DNA from: Desulfosudis oleivorans Hxd3
GTDB lineage: Bacteria > Desulfobacterota > Desulfobacteria > Desulfobacterales > Desulfosudaceae
NCBI RefSeq assembly: GCF_000018405.1
Contig: NC_009943.1
Span: 933,001 to 997,000, forward strand
DNA: 64,000 nucleotides
Direction of reading: 5' to 3'
Below the pieces are notes generated by a model. It was given only the letters and a program-made list of their open reading frames with translations. It was not told the origin of the DNA and did not search any database. The number at the start of each line of letters is the position of its first letter. Within the stretch, counting starts at the first letter, position 1. A program made the position numbers and the translations under genes. Shown in pieces: positions 16,387 through 25,616 of the stretch.

Positions 16387-16958
16387 ATTCGGCTCCTATG
16401 TGCTGAATAATCTTCGACATAGTTTCTCTCTGTCTCTTTCATATCTCTAAGAGATGTCGACATACGACTATTTCGATAAACTAGTGCTAAATATAACAAT
16501 ATGGTAGATATTATAAAAATGTAACGTGAAAAATTAGAAATATAATTATCATTAAGATCTATTCGCAAATGGCTTGCATTAAAAAAGACTATAGAGATAA
16601 ACATAATAAGTGAAACTAAAAAAATATGTGACTGAGTTGATGGAAACTCCTTTCGCGTTTTAATCTTTTGCATAGCAATATAATAAATCGGGGCAATTAG
16701 GGATGCAGAATAAAGGAACAACTCCCCGTTATTTGAAACGAATAACAACGCTTTAAAATATTCGTTATTCCAAGATTTATCAGTAAAAAGGAGTAGAAGA
16801 GCGCCCAGAGTTAAAGGGAGAGTTGACATTGTTAGTATCGTTATTAATTCCTTAAATGCTTCAGAAAAATCTTCAAGCTTACAATCAATCAAATGGCCCA
16901 AAAGAGGTATTGTCCTCACAGCTTTAAGGATTTTACGTAAAAATAATTTAAGATGCAT
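16383..16958 (-). CDS. Four-helix membrane protein of the Dam/DGQHR unit (unknown family)
   Basis: 191 residues from the ATG at 16958, which follows GGTGGGGGAGGC; an in-frame start at 17024 would overlap the methylase gene by 31 bases. Four hydrophobic segments are visible, at about residues 39-60, 79-98, 112-131 and 146-164. A polar tail of about 27 residues follows (RNSRMSTSLRDMKETERN and on). I recognise no family. Sitting between a DNA methylase and a DGQHR protein, it could be a membrane-acting effector of an abortive defence system. That is inference from context only. Confidence 0.75.
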   Translation of the reverse strand: MHLKLFLRKILKAVRTIPLLGHLIDCKLEDFSEAFKELITILTMSTLPLTLGALLLLFTDKSWNNEYFKALLFVSNNGELFLYSASLIAPIYYIAMQKIKTRKEFPSTQSHIFLVSLIMFISIVFFNASHLRIDLNDNYISNFSRYIFIISTILLYLALVYRNSRMSTSLRDMKETERNYVEDYSAHRSRI

Positions 16959-16993
16959 GCCTCCCCCACCATTTCTATATTTGTAGATTATTA

Positions 16994-17833
16994 TCAGTAG
17001 TTTGTTGCAACTAACTCCTCGCAATTGTTTCTAAAGCGCGGCTGTCCTGCTATAATGCTCTTTCTCGTTAATGTTCTTATATTAAAATAATTTTTGTATA
17101 AGTTTATAATACTTTTATGGTTTGCATTAGTAAGTAAAATTTTCGCTTTTCTACTATTTGCCTGTAATAGCGATTCTTTTAGTCTAACTTGATCTTCCCA
17201 ACTAAAGAGAGTTTCATTATATTTTAAAAATCCATTATTCTTATGTTTAACTGTATATGGGGGATCAACAAAAAGAAAATCATCTGTTTGGGCTTTGTCA
17301 ATAACATTCTGAAAATCATCAGATAGAAGTTCCGTATTCGATAGTGTTACAGAGATAAGATGAAAGTTGTCGGTATCAAGAATAACGTTCGTTTTCGTCC
17401 CTATTGGAACGTTAAATTCCCCTTTACAATTTACTCTATATAAGCCATTCCAACATGTTCGGTTAAGATAAATAAGTCTTGCGGCTTTTGTGAATTCAGA
17501 TCTTGGCTTAGATCCTCGAATTTTATAATAATAGTCTTTCGAATGGTTTTTGTTGTGATTTTTTAAATGGGCATAAACTAATCGCCAATCTTTTTTTATT
17601 GCATGGTAAGAGTTGATTAATTCTTTATTTTTATCTGATAATATGGCCGCTTCTGGATTTAAATGGAAAAAAACTGCACCGCTCCCCACAAATGGTTCAA
17701 TATAAGTTCTATATTCTGATGGAAAAAGGTTTTCGTACCTCTTAACCAACCATCTTTTTCCACCAGCCCATTTTAAGAAAGGTACAGCTCTCAGGTTATT
17801 AACTGACTCGATCTCTGTCATAATTAATGCCAC
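16994..17833 (-). CDS. Dam-like D12-class N6-adenine DNA methyltransferase
   Basis: 279 residues; starts at 17833 or, equally possible, 17821 (MTEIESV), neither with a clear ribosome site. Motif I is FLKWAGGK (SAM binding) followed by YIEPFVGSGAVFFHL; the catalytic motif IV is FVDPPYTVKH. This order and length fit the Dam/DpnM class that methylates adenine in GATC-like sites. There is no adjacent cognate endonuclease; instead a membrane protein and a DGQHR protein follow in one transcript. The AT-rich codon use differs from neighbours. Target site is unknown; it may mark self DNA for the unit. Confidence 0.9.
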   Translation of the reverse strand: MALIMTEIESVNNLRAVPFLKWAGGKRWLVKRYENLFPSEYRTYIEPFVGSGAVFFHLNPEAAILSDKNKELINSYHAIKKDWRLVYAHLKNHNKNHSKDYYYKIRGSKPRSEFTKAARLIYLNRTCWNGLYRVNCKGEFNVPIGTKTNVILDTDNFHLISVTLSNTELLSDDFQNVIDKAQTDDFLFVDPPYTVKHKNNGFLKYNETLFSWEDQVRLKESLLQANSRKAKILLTNANHKSIINLYKNYFNIRTLTRKSIIAGQPRFRNNCEELVATNY

Positions 17834-18031
17834 ATCAAGGGTGTAGCTAAAGCGTACGTATTCCGTAAACTGTTGCTATCCGGCGTAACGCAGCCGGGGT
17901 GTGTGTTTTCCCCCTTGGGATTCTTTTTTTTAAGCGTAACTTTCAACCAATATACATAAATAGATTGTACGTGTAAAGGAGTTGCAGGACATTCGGAATT
18001 TGTAGGATTCATAAATTGTGAACCATCCGGG

Positions 18032-19765
18032 TCAGGCCAAGGCCTGCCCCACAATGGCGTCGGACAGTTGGGTCTGGATGGTTTGGGCCTGGTGCAGGCG
18101 TTCTTTTAGGGTGTCGCACAGGGCCATGAGTTTATCGACTTTGGCGACAATGCGGTGTTGTTCGGCGAGGGGGGGGAGTGGAGTTGCTGCGGCTCTAATT
18201 AAACCAACGTTTAATGTCGGCTGTGCAAGGGTTCGTGTAGCACCAATAAATCCACTTTGCATTAAATCAGTCTGTAATAGCCATATTAAATATTGTTTCA
18301 GAATGAGCCGAGTTGGCGCTATTCTACATATAGCTCTCGCAATATTTGCCCCTCTCCAACTATCTGGTGCTACACCTAACTTGCCGATACTACCAACTAC
18401 TCCCATCAGTATTTCTCCACCCAGAAGTCTGGTTCTCTCATATTGCCTATCGATTTCTTTATCAATCGACTTTTCTGGGAGTTTGGGTGGGTTAATTAAG
18501 TCCAAATCACCTATTCGTACAAAAGGGACACCATTTTCGACATCAGGTCCTGGGACAAGAACACCATAAGATATCGGTATATTTGGCTCAATCAGTTGGT
18601 TAAACCTCACCCACTCCCAGCCTTCCGGCAGATCAAACGGCTTTTCGTCCTCTGTGATTTTGGGCAAGGGTGTTTGATTTTTTATTTTGCCGGCTTTGAT
18701 CAGGCGGGCTTTTTCTTTGTCGATTTTTTCCAGCAGGACGCTGGCGGGTTCGTCGTTGGGATCTTGAGGGACAAGTTTGCCCATGACGGCGAGTTGGAGG
18801 ATGGTTTGTTTGAGGTGGTCGATGCTTTGTTCGGTGGTAAACAGGATCTCAAAGTGGTCGGCAATCTGTTGCCAGGTCTGGGCGCACGCTTTGGCGTCGC
18901 CGGCTGTGGTGAGGGCCGCCAGCAGGGTCTTCACCAAGGTCTGGTGGGTTTCGATGCTCTGGCTCTGCTCCTGTTCCAGCCGGTCGCACAAGGCCATGAG
19001 TTCATCAACTTTGGTGACAATGCGGTGTTGTTCGGCGAGAGGGGGGACCATTATTACCAACTTTTCCATGCGAGCTTTCGTCATATGAATCATGGCAATG
19101 CCGCTACCTGAAGCCTTTATTTTTTCAGTAACAGCAGCTAAATAATGGTACAGGAAGTTCTTGTACAAACAAGATTCATCAAAGAGATCTAATTTCCAAA
19201 TATGATAATGATATATTACTTTACCACCCTGCCAAATAAACGGCCCAAATGAAGCTGACCAAGCATATATAAGATCACCATTATCAATATACTTTTCTGG
19301 TTCAAGTGCCAAGTCTGAGTAATACCATATGTCAGAAGTAAATAGATTCCCTACACGTAAAAGAGGCGTCCCTTCTTGTAGCATTTCATGATTTTTGTAA
19401 GCTCGACCATTTAATACATTAAGCACTTCACCTAATCTGGTTACATTCCATCCTGATGGTATTTTTTGAGGTTTTTCATCTTCTGTGATTTTGGGCAGGG
19501 GGTTTTGTTTTTTGATTTTGCCGTTTTTGATCAGCCGCGCTTTTTCCTGCCCGATTTTTTTCAGCAGTTCGCTGGCGGGCTCGTCGTTTGGGTCCTGGGG
19601 GACGAGTTTACCGCGCACGGCCAGTTCCAGAATCAGTTCCCGCAGTTTTTTGATGCCGTGCAGGGAGTGGCCGTTGGCATTGCTGCCCCGGCCCCGGCCG
19701 CTATTGGCCTTGGGGGTTTGGGCGGCTGTCCAGATATCAAGATGGTCGGTGATCAGGTTTTTCAT
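18032..19765 (-). CDS. hsdS: Type I restriction-modification specificity subunit HsdS
   Basis: 577 residues with two target-recognition domains, each preceded by a nearly identical conserved region. LAVRGKLVPQDPNDEPAS near residue 48 and LAVMGKLVPQDPNDEPAS near residue 330 begin these regions. Each continues KIKKQNPLPKITEDEKP or similar, and each half ends PPLAEQHRIVxKVDxLMALCD. It dictates the bipartite DNA target of the HsdM/HsdR complex. The start overlaps the hsdM stop by 4 bases. The internal DNA repeats of about 150 bp could recombine and swap or lose a recognition domain. Confidence 0.94.
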   Translation of the reverse strand: MKNLITDHLDIWTAAQTPKANSGRGRGSNANGHSLHGIKKLRELILELAVRGKLVPQDPNDEPASELLKKIGQEKARLIKNGKIKKQNPLPKITEDEKPQKIPSGWNVTRLGEVLNVLNGRAYKNHEMLQEGTPLLRVGNLFTSDIWYYSDLALEPEKYIDNGDLIYAWSASFGPFIWQGGKVIYHYHIWKLDLFDESCLYKNFLYHYLAAVTEKIKASGSGIAMIHMTKARMEKLVIMVPPLAEQHRIVTKVDELMALCDRLEQEQSQSIETHQTLVKTLLAALTTAGDAKACAQTWQQIADHFEILFTTEQSIDHLKQTILQLAVMGKLVPQDPNDEPASVLLEKIDKEKARLIKAGKIKNQTPLPKITEDEKPFDLPEGWEWVRFNQLIEPNIPISYGVLVPGPDVENGVPFVRIGDLDLINPPKLPEKSIDKEIDRQYERTRLLGGEILMGVVGSIGKLGVAPDSWRGANIARAICRIAPTRLILKQYLIWLLQTDLMQSGFIGATRTLAQPTLNVGLIRAAATPLPPLAEQHRIVAKVDKLMALCDTLKERLHQAQTIQTQLSDAIVGQALA

Positions 19766-21243
19766 GCCTGGCCGCCATTTGTGAGGGCATCGGCCAGGAT
19801 GGCTTTTAGCTGATCTTGCAAGTCCGCAATCTCTTTTTGCTGGGCCTGGTATTGGGCCAGCAGTTTTTGGGGGTCACGATCTTCCTGTTCGGCCACATGG
19901 GGGTTTTTAATATCCAAATTGTAGTTACGGGCTACGATGTCTTCTGCCGACACCTTCCAGGCCTGGGCGGTTTCTTTGCGGGTTTTAAAATTTTTGGCCT
20001 CGCTGCCCCACCACTTTATCTCCGGTTCAAACTCTTCAAACAGCATGGGTTTGGTCTTGTTGTAGCTTTTGGCGCCCTCGGGGTAAGGATGCTCGTAATA
20101 CCAGATTTGCTCGGTGGGCGTGCCTTTGGTGAAAAAGAGCAGGTTGGTTTTAATGCCGGTGTAGGGGTTGAACACGCCGTTTGGCAGGCGCACAATGGTG
20201 TGCAGGTTGCACTCGGCCAAAAGGGTTTCTTTGAGCCGGGTTTTCATGCCTTCGCCGAACAAAAAACCGTCCGGCAGGACGATAGCGGCCCGGCCGCCTT
20301 TTTTTAAGAGTTTGATGATAAGCGCCAGAAACAGGTCGGCGGTTTCCCGGGTGCGGAAAGTGGCGGGGAAATTGTTTTCAATGCCGTCTTCTTCCATGCC
20401 GCCAAAGGGCGGGTTTGTGACGATGACGTTGACCCGGTCTTTTTCGCCGTAGTCTTTGTAAGGCCGGGACAGGGTGTTGTCGTGCCGGATGCTGACGGGC
20501 GTATCAACGCCGTTTAAGATCATGTTGGTGACGCAGAGCATGTGAGGCAGGGCTTTTTTTTCTACGCCGGAGATTGAAGCCTGGAGAATTTTTTCGTCTT
20601 CGGTGGTTTTGACGTAATGATCGCGCTTGTGCTTGATGGTGCCGGTGAGAAAGCCGCCGGTGCCGCAGGCCGGGTCGAGCACGGTTTCTGAAAGTTTCGG
20701 GTCCACCCGATTGACGATAAACTGGGTGACGGCGCGGGGGGTGTAAAATTCGCCGGCATTGCCCGCGCTTTGCAGGTCTTTTAAGATCTGCTCGTAGATG
20801 TGACCGAAGGTGTGGCGGTCTTTTTGGGTGTTAAAGTCGATTTCACAGATTTTGTTGATCACCTGGCGCATGAGGGTGCCGGACTTCATGTAGTTGTAGG
20901 CGTCTTCAAAGACGTTCCGGATGACCATGGCCCGTTTGCCCTGGAGCCCCTGGATTTTAAGTTTATCTTTTAAATGGGGGAAAAGCTGGGCATTGACAAA
21001 ATCGGCCAGTTCCTCGCCGGTCATGCCTTCAGGGTCTTTGGCCCAGGCCCGCCAGCGCAGGTGATCCGGCAGGGGGGATTGATAGTCGTCTTCGAGAAGT
21101 TCGAGTTCGGCTTCGCGGTCGTCGAAAATTTTAAGGAAAAACATCCAGACCAACTGGCTGATGCGCTGGGCGTCGCCGTCTACGCCCACGTCTTTGCGCA
21201 TGATGTCCTGAATGGATTTGATAATGCCTGATACGTTGCTCAT
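19762..21243 (-). CDS. hsdM: Type I restriction-modification methyltransferase HsdM
   Basis: 493 residues. An N-terminal helical HsdM domain is followed by an N6-adenine methylase domain with SAM motif DPACGTGGFLTG and catalytic motif VIVTNPPFGGME. It forms the methylase with HsdS and, with HsdR, the restriction complex. Overlaps of 4 bases with both hsdR and hsdS show one operon in the order R-M-S. No truncation or missing motif is visible. The C-terminal coiled region (QKLLAQYQAQQKEIADLQDQL) probably contacts HsdS. Confidence 0.95.
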   Translation of the reverse strand: MSNVSGIIKSIQDIMRKDVGVDGDAQRISQLVWMFFLKIFDDREAELELLEDDYQSPLPDHLRWRAWAKDPEGMTGEELADFVNAQLFPHLKDKLKIQGLQGKRAMVIRNVFEDAYNYMKSGTLMRQVINKICEIDFNTQKDRHTFGHIYEQILKDLQSAGNAGEFYTPRAVTQFIVNRVDPKLSETVLDPACGTGGFLTGTIKHKRDHYVKTTEDEKILQASISGVEKKALPHMLCVTNMILNGVDTPVSIRHDNTLSRPYKDYGEKDRVNVIVTNPPFGGMEEDGIENNFPATFRTRETADLFLALIIKLLKKGGRAAIVLPDGFLFGEGMKTRLKETLLAECNLHTIVRLPNGVFNPYTGIKTNLLFFTKGTPTEQIWYYEHPYPEGAKSYNKTKPMLFEEFEPEIKWWGSEAKNFKTRKETAQAWKVSAEDIVARNYNLDIKNPHVAEQEDRDPQKLLAQYQAQQKEIADLQDQLKAILADALTNGGQA

Positions 21244-23591
21244 GCTCGCTGCTCCGTATTAATAAACAGTTCTTTTTCCAGTTCGGCAATGGCATTGTCA
21301 TAATTGGCTTTGCCGCCAAAAACAGTGTTGATGATCTCCATGGGGGTGCCCATGTCGCTGAAGGGCTTCATTTTAAGCACCTTGGCGTTCTCAAGCGTGC
21401 GGATGCCTTCGTCGGCGTATTTGTCCAACAGGGCGGCCAGCACGGCCCGGACCTGCTCGCCATATTTGGTGAAGTAGTTTCGCTTTTTTACATTGTTGGC
21501 CCGTTCTTTACGGGTAAGCGGCGGTTGGTCAAAGGCGATATGGCAGATAAGGTCAAAGTCGCCGAAATCCTTACCCACTTCTTCGGCCAGGTTTTCCAGA
21601 ATAATGCCGTGTTCTTCCAGCAGATCGATAATGGCCTGCTTTTTTTCAGCCGCGTTCCAGCGCGCAAGAAATTCATCTAACGAAGTAAATTCCTGGTGGA
21701 TCTGCTTGCGGGTAAAGTCGCGGTAGGACTCTGTGATGAGGTCGCCGTCCGGGCCGTAGTATTCGACGCGCTCGGCAATGATGCTGACCGGTACGCCGTT
21801 TACCACAAACTTTTGGATGCCCGGCCCGGGGTCTTCGATGGTACCGTCATCGTCATCATCCGGTTTTGGATCAGGCGGGACCGGGGGGTCGTCATCGTCG
21901 GGCTCGTAAATCACCACCGGCTCACCGTCGAATTCCGGATCGGCAAACAGTTTGGTGGCTTTTTTAAAATCCATGATGGTGAAAAACCATTTATTGTTGT
22001 CTTCATCGATGCGTGTGCCCCGGCCGATAATCTGCTTAAAAGTGGTCATGGAGTGGATGGTTTTGTCTAATACGATGAGTTTGCAGGTCTTGGCGTCTAC
22101 CCCGGTAGTGAGAAGGTCCGAGGTGGTGGCAATAACGGGGAAAGGGTTTTCCGGGTCGATAAAGTTGTCCAGCTCGGCCTTACCTTCGGGGCTGTCGCCG
22201 GTAATCCGCATAACATATTTGGCGTTGTCGATGGCCAGTTGGCCGGCGGCATTAACAATGGCCTTGCGCATGCGCTCGGCATGGTCGATGTCTTCACAAA
22301 AGATGATGGTTTTGGAAAACGGATCGGTGGCGCGAAGAAGCTGCATAACGCGCTTGGCAACCAGCTTGGTGCGCTGGTTGAGCACGAGAATGCGATCCAT
22401 GTCCTTCTGGTTGTAAGTGCGATGTTCAATTGCCTGGCCGAGATCGTCTACCATACCGGGCGGCGGCGTCCAGCCACGGATGTCTTTGTCTATGTCGATG
22501 CGCACCACTTTATAGGGCGCTAAAAAGCCGTCCTGAATGCCCTGCTTTAAGCTGTAGGTGTAAATCGGCTCACCGAAATAGGAGATATTGGAGACATATT
22601 TTGTTTCCCGGGGGGTGGCGGTAAGGCCCAGTTGGATGGCGCCGGAAAAGTAATTGAGGATTTCATGCCAGTCGGAGTCTTCAGCGGCGCTGCCACGATG
22701 GCATTCATCAATAACGACCATGTCGAAAAAGTCAGGGGTAACGCTTTTAAAAATTTTGTCTGCTTCGTCCGGGCCGGTGATGGCTTGGTAAAGGGCCAGA
22801 TGAATTTCATAGGCTGGATCAATTTTTCGGTTTTTCACCTTGGTCATGACCGAGCCGAAGGGTTTGAAGTCGTTGACCAGGGTTTGGTCGGCCAGGATAT
22901 TTCGGTCCACCAGAAACAGGACGCGCTTTACGGCCCTGGCCTGCCACAGCCGCCAGATGATCTGAAAGGTGGTGTAGGTTTTGCCGGTGCCGGTGGCCAT
23001 GACCAGCAGCATCCGCCGGTTGCCTTTGGCAACGGCTTCAATGACCCGGTTGATGGCTTCGACCTGATAATAGCGGGGTTCTTTTTCCGTGGCGTCGAAA
23101 TGATAGGGCTGCAGAAGCAAGTCGTCCGAGGCGTCTTCAATATTGCGATAGGTTTTATAGCGCTGCCAGAGAGTGGGCGGCGGCGGGAACTGGTCAAGGG
23201 GAAGCTGGGTTTCAATTTCTTCACCGGTGGCCGGAACTTTGTTGTGGGAGGCAAAGGCATCGCCGTTGGAACTGAAGGCGCTGGGCACCTGTAATATCTC
23301 GGCGTAGCCCAGGGCCTGTTGTAGGCCCTGGCTGACGGTGTGATCGTTTGCTTTGGCTTCCACGACCGCCACGGGAACGCCCGGCTCCCAGGCTAGGACA
23401 TAGTCGGCAAATTTTTTCTTTTTCTTGTTGCGCGAGGACATGTTGCCCCGCACAACAACCGGACCGGGAGAGAGCGTTACCTCCCGACGAATCTGCCGAA
23501 TAGGGTCCCACCCTGCATTTTTAATCGCCGGGGTGATGAACAGATCACAGATATCTGTTTCGCTGAGTTTTTTCTTTTCGCTTTTATCCAA
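21240..23591 (-). CDS. hsdR: Type I restriction endonuclease subunit HsdR (EcoEI-like)
   Basis: 783 residues, close to the length of EcoEI-type HsdR and shorter than EcoKI. The N-terminal nuclease region includes AVVEAKANDHTVSQGLQQAL (PD-ExK-like E-x-K). The motor follows with Walker A MATGTGKTYTTF, DEAH-like box VVIDECHRG and motif III LTATP. Helicase motif VI is IIGRGTRID. Near residue 580 an acidic Pro/Asp-rich linker (DDDDPPVPPDPKPDDDDDG) precedes the C-terminal domain. Cuts and translocates unmodified DNA. First gene of the R-M-S operon. Confidence 0.95.
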   Translation of the reverse strand: MDKSEKKKLSETDICDLFITPAIKNAGWDPIRQIRREVTLSPGPVVVRGNMSSRNKKKKKFADYVLAWEPGVPVAVVEAKANDHTVSQGLQQALGYAEILQVPSAFSSNGDAFASHNKVPATGEEIETQLPLDQFPPPPTLWQRYKTYRNIEDASDDLLLQPYHFDATEKEPRYYQVEAINRVIEAVAKGNRRMLLVMATGTGKTYTTFQIIWRLWQARAVKRVLFLVDRNILADQTLVNDFKPFGSVMTKVKNRKIDPAYEIHLALYQAITGPDEADKIFKSVTPDFFDMVVIDECHRGSAAEDSDWHEILNYFSGAIQLGLTATPRETKYVSNISYFGEPIYTYSLKQGIQDGFLAPYKVVRIDIDKDIRGWTPPPGMVDDLGQAIEHRTYNQKDMDRILVLNQRTKLVAKRVMQLLRATDPFSKTIIFCEDIDHAERMRKAIVNAAGQLAIDNAKYVMRITGDSPEGKAELDNFIDPENPFPVIATTSDLLTTGVDAKTCKLIVLDKTIHSMTTFKQIIGRGTRIDEDNNKWFFTIMDFKKATKLFADPEFDGEPVVIYEPDDDDPPVPPDPKPDDDDDGTIEDPGPGIQKFVVNGVPVSIIAERVEYYGPDGDLITESYRDFTRKQIHQEFTSLDEFLARWNAAEKKQAIIDLLEEHGIILENLAEEVGKDFGDFDLICHIAFDQPPLTRKERANNVKKRNYFTKYGEQVRAVLAALLDKYADEGIRTLENAKVLKMKPFSDMGTPMEIINTVFGGKANYDNAIAELEKELFINTEQRA

Positions 23592-23618
23592 TATCGTGCT
23601 CTTTAGCGGTTCATTTCG

Positions 23619-24650
23619 TCAGGAGTCATCATCCGGCACCATCACCCAGATACGTTTTAAGGGTAGCTCCGCCTGGATTTCGTCCGGCAGGTCTGCGTAA
23701 CTCGACAGCAGGTTAAAAATTATTTTTTTGTCGTCCCACAGCCGGACTTTAAAGAACAGGCCGCTGGTGTTTGCCAGGGCGGTTTTGTTAAAGCCGTCCC
23801 AGGAGACAAACAGGCCCTGTTCCGCGCCAACCCGGCTCATCACCCCTTCAAGTTCCCGAATGGCCGCATCATTTTGAACGCCGCCCGATTTTACCTGCAC
23901 ACAGATGCGCGGCTTATCAAATCCCATGGGACCGAATCCCGCCAATATGTCGATACCGCCGTCCGGCCCTTCGGGTGAGCGATAGGTTTGATAGCCCTGT
24001 ACTTGCAGAATCGCTTCTACCAAGCGGGTTAAATTATGACCGCCGAATCTTGCCTGAATCAGTCGGCGTATTTGATCGACTGCCTGTTCTTCAAGATCGA
24101 CAAATCCTTCGGTATCGTCGTCTGTTACTATATTACTGTCTGTCGACATGTCTTTTTTTGCGGCCTTGCCTTGCCGGTGGGGGTCTGGCTTGCCAGCGAG
24201 AATCGCTTTCACGCGCTCTTCGGCGTTATTCCTTTTTATTTGGCATACTGTCATAAAGGCGCCAAAAGAATACAGCAAATCCTGGCCAAAAGTCGTTCTG
24301 GGAATATTTTCTTTCAGCCATTCTACCTTCCTGACGTGCCGGCCATCTAAATATTGATAGTCGCCTTTGATTTTCCCAATGGCTATTAACGACCTTGTTT
24401 TTAGCGGGAGTACCACCAAATCGCCTTTATCTATTCTTTGGGAAAAAGCCCATGCCTGGGCAGCATGATTATTGACCGCACTTGGAGACATGTCCGGATA
24501 TACTTCCGCGTGCTTCCTCTTCATTTCGGCATAACTCCGCACTTTAGAAATATCGGGCATCTCATGCCATCCGACAATTACCAGCCCTTTTTCAAGCGCA
24601 GCATTTTCATCTTCCCCATGCCTGCCGGCGCGAACCATCCAGAGTGCCAT
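23619..24650 (-). CDS. Mrr-like restriction endonuclease
   Basis: 343 residues. The C-terminal half carries the Mrr catalytic core: LVEAILQVQGYQT, then GPDGGIDILAGFG and ICVQVKSG, giving the D...QxK nuclease signature. The N-terminal half (WMVRAGRHGEDENAALEKGLV, GDLVVLPLKTRSLIAIGKI) resembles a substrate-sensing domain found in modification-dependent or fused Mrr proteins. Mrr enzymes cut methylated DNA. It lies 27 bases upstream of hsdR on the same strand, so it is probably co-transcribed. Modification dependence is inferred. Confidence 0.87.
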   Translation of the reverse strand: MALWMVRAGRHGEDENAALEKGLVIVGWHEMPDISKVRSYAEMKRKHAEVYPDMSPSAVNNHAAQAWAFSQRIDKGDLVVLPLKTRSLIAIGKIKGDYQYLDGRHVRKVEWLKENIPRTTFGQDLLYSFGAFMTVCQIKRNNAEERVKAILAGKPDPHRQGKAAKKDMSTDSNIVTDDDTEGFVDLEEQAVDQIRRLIQARFGGHNLTRLVEAILQVQGYQTYRSPEGPDGGIDILAGFGPMGFDKPRICVQVKSGGVQNDAAIRELEGVMSRVGAEQGLFVSWDGFNKTALANTSGLFFKVRLWDDKKIIFNLLSSYADLPDEIQAELPLKRIWVMVPDDDS

Positions 24651-24896
24651 TTATATCCCCTTTGTGTAGGGTTTTTAGGTGATTGATTAACGATTTATAT
24701 CAATTGAGGGGGGAAGTCAAAACAGATGGAGGGAAGTTTAGATTAAATCAGATTAAATAGGAGTGTTGTGCCGCAAACAAGGCAATAGCATGCCTCGGGC
24801 CAGAGCCGTCAAGCAGGCTTTTTTGCCTCCACGATGCCGTCTATTTTATCACCCTCCCGTAGAAGGCGAATATCTGTAAATCCGGCTTGTGTTATC

Positions 24897-24917
24897 GGGC
24901 GAACACAAGGTTCGCCC
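24897..24917. other. Small hairpin in the Mrr-AbiE gap
   Basis: GGGCGAAC and GTTCGCCC pair around ACAAG. It lies in a 381-bp gap between divergent genes; the rest of the gap before 24966 shows nothing recognisable. Possibly a short palindromic repeat unit. Confidence 0.45.
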
Positions 24918-24965
24918 CTACATCATTGTCCCGCACCTTGCAGAGGAAAGCAGGATAGTTTTGTC

Positions 24966-25017
24966 TTGACAGGCCTGTAATTGTTAAATACATTTAATTA
25001 ACAAAAATGTTAATTAA
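24966..25017 (+). promoter_or_regulatory. Promoter and operator of the second abiE module
   Basis: TTGACA (24966-24971), a 17-bp spacer and TACATT (24989-24994) form a sigma-70 promoter. Directly after it lies a perfect inverted repeat, TTAATTAAC-N6-GTTAATTAA (24994-25017), which would overlap the transcription start. This fits known AbiEi autorepression through inverted repeats. Confidence 0.72.
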
Positions 25018-25031
25018 CTATATTTTGAAAA

Positions 25032-25616
25032 ATGAGACTGAATCAGTTACGACAGATCAGGAAACGTTACTTCGGGTATGAAGAACTGGCCCGGTTGCTG
25101 GGCATTGCGCCCGCGTCGGCGCGTGTGGCTGCCAACCGTTTTGTGAGCCAGGGCCTGCTGGTGCGGATAAAGCGGAACATGTACATGCTGCGCGAGGTCT
25201 GGCAAGCTGCCGGCAGGGAGGAGACGTTTGCCATTGCCAATCTTGTCCAGGTGCCTTCCTATATTTCTCTGACCACGGCCCTGGATTATTACGATATCAC
25301 CACCCAGATGCAGCGCGATTATTATGAGTCTGTGGCGACTGTGCGGACGAAGCAGGTGGATGTCGATGGCACGGTGTTTCGATATACCCGTATCGCGCCC
25401 CGTCTTTATTCGGGGTTCCGGAGAGAAAAGGGGTTTTTTATCGCAACGCCCGAAAAAGCCCTGGTGGACGCTTTTTACCTGATGTCCCTGGGCCGGTATG
25501 CCCTGGATGTGTCTGCCCTGGATGATACACGGCTGGATTTGAAAGGGCTGAAAGCGGCAAGCCGGGATTTTCCCGAAAAAACCAGAAAACTGATGAGGAC
25601 CCATGGATACCTTTGA
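25032..25616 (+). CDS. AbiEi-family antitoxin/autorepressor
   Basis: 194 residues. An N-terminal winged helix (FGYEELARLLGIAPASARVAANRF) is followed by the AbiEi core (SYISLTTALDYYDITTQ, FIATPEKALVDAFYLM). It neutralises the AbiEii toxin encoded by the next gene (14-base overlap) and probably represses its own promoter via the inverted repeat at 24994-25017. It is unlike the 270-residue antitoxin at 9027, so the two AbiE modules are of separate origin. Confidence 0.9.
   Translation: MRLNQLRQIRKRYFGYEELARLLGIAPASARVAANRFVSQGLLVRIKRNMYMLREVWQAAGREETFAIANLVQVPSYISLTTALDYYDITTQMQRDYYESVATVRTKQVDVDGTVFRYTRIAPRLYSGFRREKGFFIATPEKALVDAFYLMSLGRYALDVSALDDTRLDLKGLKAASRDFPEKTRKLMRTHGYL

Noticed and set aside
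17824-18054. 76-codon minus-strand frame between the methylase and hsdS
   Set aside because: No ribosome site, overlaps the hsdS end, no recognisable domain.
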